From NCBI GenBank assembly GCA_023853785.1, contig JAJIRX010000773.1, positions 1 through 64,000 of the forward strand: DNA of 64,000 bases, given 5' to 3'. Positions 1-10,695 of this stretch are shown in pieces. The DNA is from Psilocybe azurescens. Its lineage: Eukaryota > Basidiomycota > Agaricomycetes > Agaricales > Agrocybaceae. A model generated the notes under the pieces. That model ran no database searches and had not been told where the DNA came from. It was given only the letters and a program-made list of their open reading frames with translations. Within the stretch, counting starts at the first letter, position 1. Every line of letters begins with the position of its first letter. The position numbers and the translations under genes were made by a program.

Positions 1-204
1 TGTTGGGAATGTGCTCGGACATTCCACACATTTATCTTGAGATTTATCTTATTAATACTCTTACTAATATTATCTCGGCCTCGGCTATGCCATACATAGA
101 AATATTTAGACGCTGGTAGATTATTCTAGTTACAGTAGATACATGTATATAAGTAGCTGCGAAGTTTGTACAATAAAATTAAGAATTCCAAACATAAATT
201 GTCA
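1..204 (+). repeat. 5' LTR of Copia element
   Basis: It starts TGTTGGGAAT and ends TTGTCA, giving TG..CA ends. It matches the copy at 4471-4675 apart from one missing A in the TTGAGATTTA/TTGAAGATTTA stretch. It contains a TATA-like ATGTATATAAG near 141-151, which probably drives transcription, and an AATAAA-like signal (ACAATAAAA) near 171. Confidence 0.93.
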
Positions 205-207
205 ATA

Positions 208-220
208 GGTTATGGGCGTG
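208..220 (+). other. Primer-binding site, possibly half-tRNA iMet type
   Basis: GGTTATGGG lies 4 bases inside the 5' LTR. It is complementary to the CCCATAACC-type anticodon stem-loop of initiator Met tRNA, as in Drosophila copia, which primes from an internal tRNA cleavage fragment. Only about 9-10 bases match, so the tRNA identity is an inference. Confidence 0.45.
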
Positions 221-1014
221 CCTGTACATTAAAAACTCGTACTTGAATTCTCAACAGCCACACTCATCCTCATTTATTTTTAACTCGCAATCAAGATGTC
301 AGGCGAATATAGCACATCTGGACCCTACCGGATTCCCATGCTGAAGGCAGATAATTGGATGCCATGGAAGCGAAGAATGCTTGCAGTATTCACTGACCTT
401 GGACTGGAAGACCATATTGCAATTGATGCAAAGGCACCAGAATCAGCTGACCCGGAAAACCAACTGCACAAGAGCTGGAAGCTCAGAAGAAATGGAGAGA
501 ACAGGATGCAAAGGCACGAGTCCGAATTGAGCTGTCAATCTCAGATTCGGAAATAATACACATCAGTGGTGCAGTCACAGCACGCCAAATGTGGGAACAA
601 CTTACCACAGTGAAGGAATCCAAAGGCCGACTTGGAATTTTGGCCACCACGAAGGGTGTTGTACAGAGCAACAGCAGAAGAAGGATTCAATATGGTGGAA
701 CATATATCAAAATTGCGCCAGCTACAGGAGGAACTGCATGTTATGGGCAGCAAAGTACCAGATGAAGATTTTGTAATGATTTTAATCACATCACTTCCCG
801 AGTCATGGGACACTTATACAACATCTTATCTTGGGTCAAGTGGGAATAAACCTCAATTATCATCTCATGAACTTGTGGCTATTCTCATGGAAGAAGATAG
901 ACGTCGCAAGTCTAGGTCTGGTGACTCAACACAGACATCCTTACAGGCTAGACAATCTGGCAACTCAAGGAACAACAGAAAATTCAACAAATCATCGGAT
1001 TCATCGGACAAAGA

Positions 1015-2220
1015 ATGTTACAACTGCCACAAAAAGGTCACATATCAAAGGAATGTTGGGCTAAAGGTGGTGGAAGGGAAGGTCAGGGACCTAAAGGCCG
1101 AAGAGGACCAAATAGGGCAGGGCACACAAATCAAGCACAGGAGTCAATCACATCAAATCTTAATGATGCATCATACATGGCATTTGCACCTGCAGAACAA
1201 CACAGAGAATTTTCGAAATATGATTGGATATTAGACTCAGGAACAACCTCACATATCTGTACCATGAAGGAGGCATTTATTGATTATACACCACTCAAAG
1301 ATTCAACCATACAGGGCCTCGGATTAAGCCCTGTCACTGCTCAAGGCCGTGGAACAGTCATTGTTAATTTTTCTGTGGATGGAAAAACATTCCGACACCA
1401 ACTCCGCAATGTCCTACATGTCCCTGATGCTCCAAACTGCCTACTATCAATCAGCAGAATTGATGATGCGAATGGGCATGTTAAATTTACCAAAGGTGGA
1501 TGCTCCATATCAGATTCCAAGGATAAAATAATTGGAAAAGGAATCAAGTCTAATAGGCTTTACCTATTATTAGCCCGTGCACAACTACCCGGAAAAGAGA
1601 AGACAAACTATGCTTCATCGCAGAAGCTTACCTGGGACCAATGGCACCGAAAATTTGGACACATATCCATGTCATCTTTGCAACAAATCAGCCGGGAGGA
1701 GCTGGTAAATGGAATGGAGATAGATCACACATCTATTCCTTCCCCAACATGTGAGGCTTGTATCCAAGCAAAACAGACTCACAAACCATTCCCAAAAGAG
1801 GCAGACAATCGCTCAGAGATTCCTGGAGAAGGATTTATGAGTGATGTTTGGGGACCAGCAGGAGTTCAGTCTATTGGAGGCTTCAAATACTACATCTCAT
1901 TCACAGATGATGCAGTCCGCTTCAGTGGAGTAAAATTTATGAAGGATAAAACAGAGGCCTCAGCCCGGATAAAAGACCATGCTACCCTACTGGAAAGGAA
2001 ATTTGGAAAACACCCAAAGTGGATGTGCTTTGACAATGGGAAGGAGCTAGTCAACAAAGAAATAAAGACATGGGCAGAAGAAAGAGGCATTGAAGTTCAA
2101 ACCACTGCACCTTATTCTCAATCACAAAATGGAGTAGCAGAGCGATTTAACCGTACACACCTGGAGCTTGCAAGAGCCATGCTAATTTCGAAGAAGCTAC
2201 CTGATTTTTTTATGGGATGA
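1015..2220 (+). CDS. Copia protease-integrase open segment
   Basis: This open stretch of 401 codons is part of the interrupted polyprotein. It starts within the zinc knuckle, then contains the aspartic protease DSG motif (residues ~72-76), the GAG-pre-integrase HHCC zinc-binding region (residues ~210-250) and the catalytic integrase core with D (MSDVWGP), D (CFDNGKEL) and E (NGVAERF). The ATG is not a natural start: the real product would be cleaved from a gag-pol precursor. It ends early at a T-run frameshift, after which the integrase C-terminus continues in another frame (2221-2374). Confidence 0.8.
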   Translation: MLQLPQKGHISKECWAKGGGREGQGPKGRRGPNRAGHTNQAQESITSNLNDASYMAFAPAEQHREFSKYDWILDSGTTSHICTMKEAFIDYTPLKDSTIQGLGLSPVTAQGRGTVIVNFSVDGKTFRHQLRNVLHVPDAPNCLLSISRIDDANGHVKFTKGGCSISDSKDKIIGKGIKSNRLYLLLARAQLPGKEKTNYASSQKLTWDQWHRKFGHISMSSLQQISREELVNGMEIDHTSIPSPTCEACIQAKQTHKPFPKEADNRSEIPGEGFMSDVWGPAGVQSIGGFKYYISFTDDAVRFSGVKFMKDKTEASARIKDHATLLERKFGKHPKWMCFDNGKELVNKEIKTWAEERGIEVQTTAPYSQSQNGVAERFNRTHLELARAMLISKKLPDFFMG

Positions 2221-2673
2221 AGCAGTCTCCCATGCCAATTACCTTCGAAACAGGGCGCCTACCAGGGCGCTTAAAGGCCTGACACCTTACGAAGCTTGGA
2301 ATGGTTCCAAACCTGATGTTTCACACCTCAGAGAGTTTGGATGTGATGTATGGGTTCTAGATGAGTCCCAGAACTGATCCAAACTGCACCCAAAATCGCA
2401 CAAGATGGTCTTTGTGGGATTTAATGATGGATCCAAATCAATTCGCTATTATGACAGCAAACATAAAAGCATCAAGACATCCCGGAATTTCGCTTTTAAT
2501 GAAAATGATGAACCTAGGGAACTTGAAATAATTACTACAGTACCTGGTTTGGCATCTGAGGGGAGCCAGGACCAGTTCCAGATGCACAAACCAACGAAAT
2601 ACAATCAGAAAAAATTGTTCAACCGGTCATAACTTCCAGTGATTCAAATAATCGCCAACTACGCACCAGAACA

Positions 2674-4449
2674 ATGCAAATTGACTACAAGAAGTCTCAC
2701 AACCCTCAGGCGCGAACTCCGTCATCAAGATTCAATACACCCACTCCTATTCCACTCCCTACACCAGATATCACTCGTCCAACAGAATCTTCAAAGGCTA
2801 AGCAAACAGAACGAACCAATGTTGCTTCAGAGCCAGAAATTGCAATGCTAGCTTCAAGGAATTCAGAAAGCAGCCTGCCTTTAACAATTGAAGAAGCACT
2901 TGCAGGAAGCGAATCTGAAGCATGGCAGGAAGCTATAGACGAAGAATTAAACACTCTGGAGAAGATGGGGACTTGGGAACTACAAAACTTACCAAGGGAT
3001 CGAGAACCTATAGGCTGTAAATGGCTATTCACCAAGAAACATGACGCTGAAGGCAATATAATTAAATACAAGGCAAGACTTGTTGCACAGGGCTTCTCAC
3101 AGAAGCCAGGAATAGACTACAGCAATGATGGGACATTCGCACCAGTTATGCGCTTTGAAACTTTACGCACTTTACTTGCACTCTCAGCAGTCCATGGATG
3201 GAGTCTTCGACAGCTTGACGTCAAGGGCGCTTATTTAAATGGATATATTGAAGAAGAACTATATATGCGACAACCTCCTGGATATAATGATGGATCAGGA
3301 CGTGTCTGTCGACTTAGGTGCTCATTGTATGGACTCAAACAAGCTGGAAATGTTTGGAACAAGGAATTTGATACAGCCATGAAGGACTTGGGATTCACTA
3401 GGCTCAAATCCGATTACTGCTGCTACAAAAGACAAGAGGGTGAAGAATTTGAGATCCTACTTGTCTGGGTAGATGACATCCTATCTATTGCAAACTCAGA
3501 TGCTCGGAACAATTTATTGGAGCAACAATTAGGCCAGAAATTTGATATTAAATCGCTGGGACAACCCTCACTACTTCTAGGAATGAATGTTATACAAGAT
3601 CACCATTCCAAAGTCATTTCCATTTCGCAAACTGCCTACATTAATCAACTACTCAAGAAATTTGGTCTTGAGGATGTAAACCCAGTCACTACTCCCATGG
3701 ATCCAAATGTGAAGCTTGACAATCCAGATGTACCTCAAGGAAAATTGGACGAGCAGGGGGAGCAGCTAGAACAAGCCAGTGCTAGCTATGCAACACTTAT
3801 AGGATCGCTTATGTATTTGGCAATTGGAACCCGGCCAGACATCGCATTTTCTGTCCAGAAACTCGCACAGTTCACCAAGAACCCTCAGAAACAGCACTGG
3901 ACAGCTGTTAAACAAATATTTCGCTACCTTAAAGGTACTCGAGACTACAAACTCACCTATGGTCATGAAACCGAGGAAATCAACCAAGAATTAAATATTT
4001 ACTGTGATGCAGATTGGGCATTAGATAGAGACAGGAAATCTATCAGTGGATACATTATCAAACTAGCTGGAGGCGCTGTTGCTTGGAGTGCAAAGAAACA
4101 GAGCACAGTAGCTCTTTCAACTGCAGAAGCAGAGTACACTGCTGCTACTCACTGCGCAAAACAGGTACTCTGGCACAGAACATTATTCACAGAATTAGGA
4201 ATTGATATTCCTACTACCTCAACTATATTCTCAGACAACCAAGCAGCTGTCTCAATCGCTCACCACCCGGAATTTTATTCCAAAACCAAACACATTGACA
4301 TCTCCCTCCACTTTCTTCGTGATCTTGTCCAGAATGGCACCCTCAATTTAGTTTATATCAATACCAGAGAAAATATAGCAGATTTATTCACCAAGGGACT
4401 ACCTAGGACATTACACCAGGACCTCACATTTGAAATTGGAGTATTCTAG
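2674..4449 (+). CDS. Copia reverse transcriptase-RNase H open segment
   Basis: This is an open stretch of 591 codons. Residues ~85-330 match the RVT_2 reverse transcriptase: GCKWLFTKKHDAEG, YKARLVAQGFSQ, LDVKGAYLNGYI, LYGLKQAGNVWNK and the catalytic VWVDDIL. Residues ~445-580 are the RNase H domain, with acidic residues in CDADWA, STAEAEY and SDNQAA and the Copia signature TKHIDI. It probably copies element RNA into cDNA inside virus-like particles. It lacks its own promoter and start and belongs to the gag-pol precursor. No internal stop is seen, in contrast to the gag part. Confidence 0.92.
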   Translation: MQIDYKKSHNPQARTPSSRFNTPTPIPLPTPDITRPTESSKAKQTERTNVASEPEIAMLASRNSESSLPLTIEEALAGSESEAWQEAIDEELNTLEKMGTWELQNLPRDREPIGCKWLFTKKHDAEGNIIKYKARLVAQGFSQKPGIDYSNDGTFAPVMRFETLRTLLALSAVHGWSLRQLDVKGAYLNGYIEEELYMRQPPGYNDGSGRVCRLRCSLYGLKQAGNVWNKEFDTAMKDLGFTRLKSDYCCYKRQEGEEFEILLVWVDDILSIANSDARNNLLEQQLGQKFDIKSLGQPSLLLGMNVIQDHHSKVISISQTAYINQLLKKFGLEDVNPVTTPMDPNVKLDNPDVPQGKLDEQGEQLEQASASYATLIGSLMYLAIGTRPDIAFSVQKLAQFTKNPQKQHWTAVKQIFRYLKGTRDYKLTYGHETEEINQELNIYCDADWALDRDRKSISGYIIKLAGGAVAWSAKKQSTVALSTAEAEYTAATHCAKQVLWHRTLFTELGIDIPTTSTIFSDNQAAVSIAHHPEFYSKTKHIDISLHFLRDLVQNGTLNLVYINTRENIADLFTKGLPRTLHQDLTFEIGVF

Positions 4450-4458
4450 AGATGCCCG

Positions 4459-4470
4459 AGCAAGGGGGAG
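4459..4470 (+). other. Polypurine tract of Copia element
   Basis: The purine-rich stretch AGCAAGGGGGAG ends directly at the start of the 3' LTR. This is the expected position for the plus-strand primer of an LTR retrotransposon. Confidence 0.85.
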
Positions 4471-4675
4471 TGTTGGGAATGTGCTCGGACATTCCACACA
4501 TTTATCTTGAAGATTTATCTTATTAATACTCTTACTAATATTATCTCGGCCTCGGCTATGCCATACATAGAAATATTTAGACGCTGGTAGATTATTCTAG
4601 TTACAGTAGATACATGTATATAAGTAGCTGCGAAGTTTGTACAATAAAATTAAGAATTCCAAACATAAATTGTCA
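4471..4675 (+). repeat. 3' LTR of Copia element
   Basis: This is the 205-bp direct repeat of 1-204 with one extra A and no substitution that I can see by eye. It ends TTGTCA. Confidence 0.95.
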
Positions 4676-6743
4676 ATATGAACGATGGGACTATGGGGGT
4701 GCAATGACGGTATCAATACGCTAAGAAAAGGCTTACTCGATGTCCATATCTGACTGATTTTAAACACAATGTAGGTGTCTGTGCGGGTGAGGTCGACGTG
4801 TAGACGAAATGATTGGGTGAACAGTTAAAGAATACAGGAAGAAAATCCACGTAACATCAAACCGTTGGCGCCCCTACCGAAGTCAGATACAGACTCGATG
4901 AGTCTCCGCACCAGTGAGATGGGTAACGAACAGCATCGACAAAGTGATCGTCTTAGATTTTTCCAACGCACACCCATACGTAATACGACACAGAAACGTC
5001 AGTACAGCGTTGCCCTACACACACCCTCGTAGTAATTCATCATTAAATTGTCATCTCTGGTCTGCTTATAATAAATTTCCGGAGGCTCACACTCAGAGTC
5101 CCTGGCCCCATATCCGAATAACCAACAAGTAACCCAATATTCTGGATCCATCCTATGACTCAGACATCTCCAAATTGCTATGGAAGCGTCTGCTACATTG
5201 TATGGAGATAGAAATCACAGAGATTCAAGCTTATTCTATCTCTTCGTTTGATGCTGCAGCTCCAACTCGAACGCAGCATTAGCTGAACAGCAGAACCATC
5301 ATTCCATGATCCCTTTCACGAACTTACCTCTACAATGCTTTCTCAGAGTCGACGAGGACAACAAGCCACCCATACAATTGAGCAACGAGAAGTGTGCATG
5401 CATGTTTGAGGGATGTGGATTACAGAGATCATATTGTAGTTCTGCAGCTCTGGACAAAGACATGCATAGCTGCAAGAAAAATATAGGCTGTGGTACGGTG
5501 ATTATCATTGTAATCAAACCATCCCAAAGACAAAACATAGAAACACGTTAAGTGGACTTCAATATACCGTCCCTCGGGGCAGACATCATCATCAACATGT
5601 ACTGTAATAGTTTCAAACACAAGTAAGCAGCTATTCCGTATCACAAACACACATATGAACCAACAGAGTTTACGTTCACAAACAAAAGCTTCTAGTAAGA
5701 CTTGTAGGCATAGCATTGTGCCATGAAGAAGCCTGCGAGAAGACATCACTGTAGAACAGCTGGGGACGGCTAGACAAGGAGTTAGTTCACCGGAGATACG
5801 GATGAGAACTGAGAAGGAAATGGAACAGGGTGACGTGTATGCGATCTTCTGGATGCTGCATGAGCAAGCGGTAAGCTTACACTCGTCTTTCTCTTGCCTA
5901 TACTATCTATATCTCAATCCATTCTCAATAGACCAGGCTCACTCAGGCATGTTCGTCCTGGCAACTGATTCGTGAAGAGATAGTACCCTCTTTCCCACCC
6001 CCTAGAACCCTCTTCAGCTCACGCTCAAACCCACCGTCCGCTTCAGGCGTCCTGCCTCACTCCCAATTATCCCCCTCACCGTCCAGGTCTCACCGACTCC
6101 AAATTTATCATCCCACCTCCGTCTGCACTCATTTCACTCTCCAAGTATTAAACTATGCTGCTCTGCATGTCTGCAAGCCAGGTCTGCAGGTCTTGTACGA
6201 GCAATACAGGAAAGGGGGCACTAGGTGCGGAGGTGGAAGCAGAGGCGCTCAGGACGAGTTGTGAGCAGGGCAGAGATGAGGCGGGAGCAAGATACTGTAG
6301 GCGGGAGTGGAAAAGCTAGGTGTGGGTTCGGTTGTAAGTTGGAGGGTAACGTGAAAGTACCGCACCCTAAAAATGCGTATGGTGAAGGTGGTTTCCGGTA
6401 TACCGAACTTCTTGGAAACTACGTTGATTTTAAATGCTGTATTGAACAATGAGGTGACACATGAGAGAGAGAGGCGGGATGAAGTTTGTAAATGTTGAGG
6501 GACATTGACTCTGAGACTTTGAGCGGGACTTTGAATGCATAAAGATGAGGTAACTGTAGATTCGGATTGGGAACGAGGGAGAGCAGTTAAAGTTGCAACG
6601 TTTATGCCTCATCGTGCTTCAAGTGTCCAGAGTGTCAGTTCTCATAGTTTCCTGCCATTTGGATACAGCAATTCCCTGCTCCCTCTTTCTCCACACTTAT
6701 TCCACGAAACAGTATGGCCCCGCTCTTCCATCTTCAGTGATCT
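4676..6743. other. Intergenic, no gene recognised
   Basis: There are only short open frames with no recognisable domain and no convincing intron-exon structure. The stretch 6000-6130 is pyrimidine-rich. Nothing further can be supported. Confidence 0.5.
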
Positions 6744-6783
6744 CCATCCAGATATTAACTAACCCATCCAGATATTAACTAAC
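6744..6783. repeat. Perfect 20-bp tandem duplication
   Basis: The 20-base unit beginning CCATCCAGATATTAACTAAC occurs twice back to back with no mismatch, just left of the 6.9-8.6 kb transposon. Confidence 0.9.
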
Positions 6784-6856
6784 CTAGATATGCATTGACG
6801 CCCCCTTTTAATATTTACGTCAGATATTTCCGGCGTAGGTTTTACTGCCTATGATC

Positions 6857-8583
6857 GGGCACAGGAAAAGGCCGTGGCACGTCCGTGGCAGTCCGTGGTG
6901 TCCGTGCACGTCCGTGCTATGTCCGTGAACTATAATTCGAGATCCGTGCAATGTTATAGTGATCACACTGACTTCCGTGAGAGATCCGTGCAATCATATA
7001 ATTATAGCCTGAAGGATGTGTAGAGATTGTATCCCGTCTCCATTGGTTTTGTAGTACGGAAATATTGAAAAACAGCCAATTTGATGGGCGTGGCTTGCCT
7101 ACAAGTCGGACCCTAGATGTCCAATATTACAATGTATGACAGTAGGTTCAAAGTAGCAGTAATATTTGTGAATAATAAACTGGACACAGTACTATACTCT
7201 CTACTTTGGAATAGGTCTTGGCATAGGACATGGTCGTACAAGTATATTAAAAGGAGGCTTTGACTTGGGAAAGTTGACATAATTAATTCCCGGCTTAACT
7301 AGTTAGATGTGATCAGCCACAAAAAGTGAGAAAGTTTAAGAAATAATCCACTCACCTCAAGCTCACTATCACTCGCTATATCAGCACGGTCTTCACCGTT
7401 CCACTCCTCCGGGAAGTCGCCATAAGGACTCCAATTATTCTGATGGTTTCCTATGTCTAGACCCCATTGTTCGTTCCAGCTACCCCGGCACAAATGGAAT
7501 TCTGTATGACAAGGAATGGTAATGGATACCGGTTATTTGATGTGAAAGTACTGAGACAGATAAAAATTGTGTTGATTTTTAAAGTGACTTTCAAGTCTTG
7601 ACGGAGGGGTCTAAATGCAGCATGATGAAACACCCCTCTTTGTTCCAGTTAGCAATCACTGCCCTTCATAAATTATAACTGCGGATGGGCAGCGGGCACT
7701 GTTATAGAGTGCACAATATTGACTGTGGTACGGTTAATTGTCCTATTCCGACTTCCATATCAAACCAATATCAAGCATCGCTCAATTTTAGAATATTAGC
7801 TTGGCAATACTGCTAGATCCTTACCCTGTGGAACACAACATTCTTCCATGCAGGTCCGTGTCATGACCACATATTTCCGTGCCATGTTTGTGTAGGTCCG
7901 TGATGTGTCCGTGCAGATCCGTGCTAATTTAACACAGCATATGTAAAGTCTGTGCAGGTCTGTGCAGGTCTGTGCTGAGCCGTGCCGGAAATTTTAGCAG
8001 TCCGTGCTCAACTCTGTGCAAGGTGAGTAATTCCGTGCATGTAAATGTACTCAAATTTTATTTTAAAAAATACTCGGTAGGCAGTAGGAAGGATCAGGAC
8101 TGACTAGTATTGGTATTAGTAGATGTGACTTGGGTGTGATATTGGTCTGTCATCATGAATTGAGGGCAGTTATAAATGTGTTCATTGGTATATTATATGT
8201 AGTAATACTTAATTTATCTGAATATATATGCAACAAGGAAAGATTTTATATTGATTTGATGGTGCTTATCTGTCTACTACAGTTTGTGCGCCGATTTAGC
8301 GCTCATTCATGAAGGTGGTCGGAATATTCCGTTGCCTTCGGGATTGTCCGATGGAGCAATTGTAAGTAAAAGTCCTCAGATAACACGCTTCAAAGCATCA
8401 TTTGTCATTCCCAGGTAAGCTTTAATAGAATGTAACCACATAATTACTACTGTGAGTCTCTTGAAAGTACATATGTTTAGATATTTAAGAGCATCACTTG
8501 GTGAGGTCCGTGCAAGTCCGTGCAAGTCCGTGAAACAGGTGCACAGACGTGGCACGGACGCCACGGCCTTTTCTCTTTGCCCC
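6857..8583. mobile_element. Non-autonomous DNA transposon (KDZ- or hAT-like)
   Basis: The element is flanked by identical 8-bp direct repeats CTATGATC (6849-6856 and 8584-8591). Its ends form imperfect terminal inverted repeats sharing AAAAGGCCGTGGC followed by GTCCGTG. Many copies of GTCCGTG or close variants lie near the left end, near 7850-8040 and near the right end (8505-8535), mostly in the same orientation. This arrangement suggests subterminal transposase-binding sites. There is no transposase frame inside, so it would depend on a relative elsewhere. An 8-bp duplication fits hAT and Zisupton/KDZ superfamilies. The GGGC-type end and basidiomycete setting favour KDZ, but this is inference. 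Confidence 0.8.
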
Positions 8584-8591
8584 CTATGATC

Positions 8592-9962
8592 TCGATCCCT
8601 ACTCTCACCATGTTTTTAATGTGTTCCACCCTATGCATAAGTAAAGGGAGTGACGCATTACTAATTTGATTTTACACGGCCACCGGGCTACCTCTCCATC
8701 CACTCGGAGTAATTAGCTTGTCATGTCATGAGCGGAGTTTTATGGAGAGCGTACGTTTTCTGTAGGCATGATTCGTTAAATAATACACCAAGCACCATTC
8801 ACAGTAGTGTGACCTGCTCCTCTATTTCTGCTCGGACAACATGGGTGTTGTCACAGTGCTCTCGCCGTGTTGACTCGTTGAATTGTTATACCGAAGGCAG
8901 GAAGCAAGAGTCAGATATTTTCAGACACGTGAACTTGCTGCTCTACATGCACCTGGACCGTTTGTCGAAAACGCGGGCGTTCTCAAGCGCTCCCGCTGCG
9001 TGAACTCAGTAGACTGAAGGAAGGACAGGACACAAGCGTCAGAAATTTTTGGATAAGTAAATTTTGGGTAAATTTGCTGCTTTATATGTGCATTGATCGG
9101 GTGTCATCGCAGGAAATTCTAGCAGAAGGGTTGCACGCTGGAGGAATGTGTATGGGTGCATGTGCGCGTGCGTTTGAGATCAGGTAGTGGCTCACACGGT
9201 TACTTAATCAGCTGGCAGGTAGCGCCCCATCCGAAAATAAATTGATGGATTCCAAAGTATGAAATCTGGTCTGCACGGCCAAGGCCCAAAAGACAGTCAC
9301 TGACTTGTCTTTTGAGCCTTAGCACGGCATTGTGCGGTATTGGTAGTGGTACGGCAACACTCGGCAACGGCAACGACGAACGAGTTACTGTTACGAGATG
9401 TCTGTCACGGCTGGTTCTCATCACCGCACGTCTATACCAGCTATCGTTCGAGTTCGAGTTCGTTGATATCTTTCTTTCAAGGTTCTCGAAGCCCCTCACC
9501 CTCGCTTCCGCTCTCTACGATTCGCAGCTTGGTACTGGGAGTATATTATCTGGCCCTCCTACGCCTTTAGGGTTACCTACTACATCTAGCTTGTACGACC
9601 GACCGTCAGTCCAATCGACGGACTTGAGCTACAAGCACCACTGCGTCTACGGCTACGGCTATGATTACAACTGCTACCATCGGACGGGTGGGCGCTTATT
9701 GGGCCGGATCTAGGTGGACATTTGAACTAGCAACGAGCAACGTACAGTCAGTCCCCTTTCGAGTATCCCATCCGCTCTACCCCGATTCCATTCCCCTCAT
9801 CTTCCAGCGTCCAGGCGCACATACACCCCACAATGACAACGCTCAAAAACTGAGGACTGGGCATTTATCACGCCGCCACCGACACGCACATCCAACGCAT
9901 ACACACAGTCCGATCCCGCCTCGAATTTAGAAATTCGAAATTCGAAACTAAGCTAAAAGAAA
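8592..9962. other. Intergenic, no gene recognised
   Basis: Short open frames overlap on both strands without a family signature. The codon-like GA/TC-rich stretch at 9400-9560 could be part of a 5' untranslated region but nothing proves it. Confidence 0.4.
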
Positions 9963-10178
9963 ATGGCTACCACATTCACATCGGCCAAGAGGAAAGGCAA
10001 AGCCCGCGCCCTCGATCCCGACATCTCCTTCTCCTTCTACTTCAAGCCGTTGCAGCGCAAGACGCAGAGAGGAAGAAAGAGAAAGAGCCAGCAAGAAACA
10101 ACAACAAAAAGACAGAGAAGAGATGGGGATGGGGTGACGGTGGAGGGCGATGACGCGGCCGAGGAGCGGGGTGTATGA
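9963..10178 (+). CDS. Small basic hypothetical ORF upstream of the protease
   Basis: This 71-codon frame starts ATGGCTACC after an A-rich leader. It encodes a Lys/Arg-rich peptide (RKGKARALDP, RKRKSQQ) with no domain I recognise. A donor-like GTGAGTCC follows its end, so it could be a first exon of another gene. It has no signal peptide, so it is an unlikely N-terminus for the secreted protease downstream. The call is weak. Confidence 0.2.
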   Translation: MATTFTSAKRKGKARALDPDISFSFYFKPLQRKTQRGRKRKSQQETTTKRQRRDGDGVTVEGDDAAEERGV

Positions 10179-10204
10179 TGTGTGAGTCCTTTCTTTTGTA
10201 TTCG

Positions 10205-10277
10205 TTTACTTCTCCAGAGAGAGGAAGGGAGAGGAGAGGAGAGGAAGAAAGGAGGAAGGGAGGAAGGGAGGAGATGA
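10205..10277. repeat. Purine-rich GGA/GAAG microsatellite
   Basis: The + strand is almost purely A and G here, with GGAGAGGAGA- and GGAAGGGA-type repeats. The opposite strand is a long pyrimidine tract. Confidence 0.8.
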
Positions 10278-10695
10278 TAGGGGAGCGGGCGATGGTGCCC
10301 CGCATTCCCTTCCTCTCCTTCCGTTTGATGTTGATATGGGGGTGCATACAAGCGTTCTTTCTTCCTTCTTTCATCGTGCTGCCTGACCCATTGTGTATAC
10401 CTTACACCTGACCGTCGTCATCATATGTTGCTGTTGCAGTACCACTTGATCACAACGAGCGATGAGCAGATGTGATCGGCCATCGGTGCCCGTTGCATTT
10501 CTCGATCGTTCGTTTGCGGACATTGCCTATCGATGGGCTGGCTCGCTCTTGATTCAGACGATGGTGGTAATGACGATGAGCAGCGATCGGGGTTTGGGGC
10601 ACAGCTCGCAGCAGCTCGCGGCGTCATCATCCTTTCCCCTCCTTCCTCGACCTTCCTGACAGCTGACTGACTGACTCGTTCGTTCGTTGGGCAAC

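Larger units (their letters stand above)
296..4449 (+). pseudogene. Copia gag-pol polyprotein, interrupted by frame breaks
   Basis: The ATG at 296 opens a gag region in which WMPWKRRM-type residues are followed by a UBN2-like segment. The frame breaks near 470 and again near 650. The gag zinc knuckle (CX2CX4HX4C, around 1017-1056) is split by a one-base loss near 1037. The protease DSG motif (ILDSGTTSH) is near 1231. Integrase HHCC and DDE-like residues lie between about 1645 and 2150 (WHRKFGH, CEAC, FDNGKE, NGVAERFNRT). A run of seven T near 2204 shifts the frame, and an in-frame TGA lies at 2375-2377. A further shift falls near an A-run at 2610. Reverse transcriptase and RNase H downstream are open. 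The breaks are mostly single-base and often in homopolymers, so either decay or sequencing error could explain them. Confidence 0.9.
1..4675 (+). mobile_element. Ty1/Copia LTR retrotransposon, full length, frameshifted
   Basis: Two direct LTRs flank a 4.3-kb interior with the Copia domain order: gag and zinc knuckle, protease, integrase, reverse transcriptase, RNase H. A primer-binding-like site follows the 5' LTR and a polypurine tract precedes the 3' LTR. The two LTRs differ by a single 1-bp insertion, which suggests a recent insertion. The coding region nevertheless carries several frame breaks and a nonsense codon, so this copy could move only in trans if the breaks are real. The window begins exactly at the LTR start, so the left target-site duplication cannot be seen. 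The five bases after the 3' LTR are ATATG. Confidence 0.95.

Noticed and set aside
9312..9713. 133-codon plus-strand frame with GSGTATLGNGNDERV
   Set aside because: No domain, no clear splice sites, and overlapping frames on both strands of similar length.
10037..10374. Minus-strand Ser/Pro/Leu-rich frames
   Set aside because: They come from the purine microsatellite and have no splice or family support.
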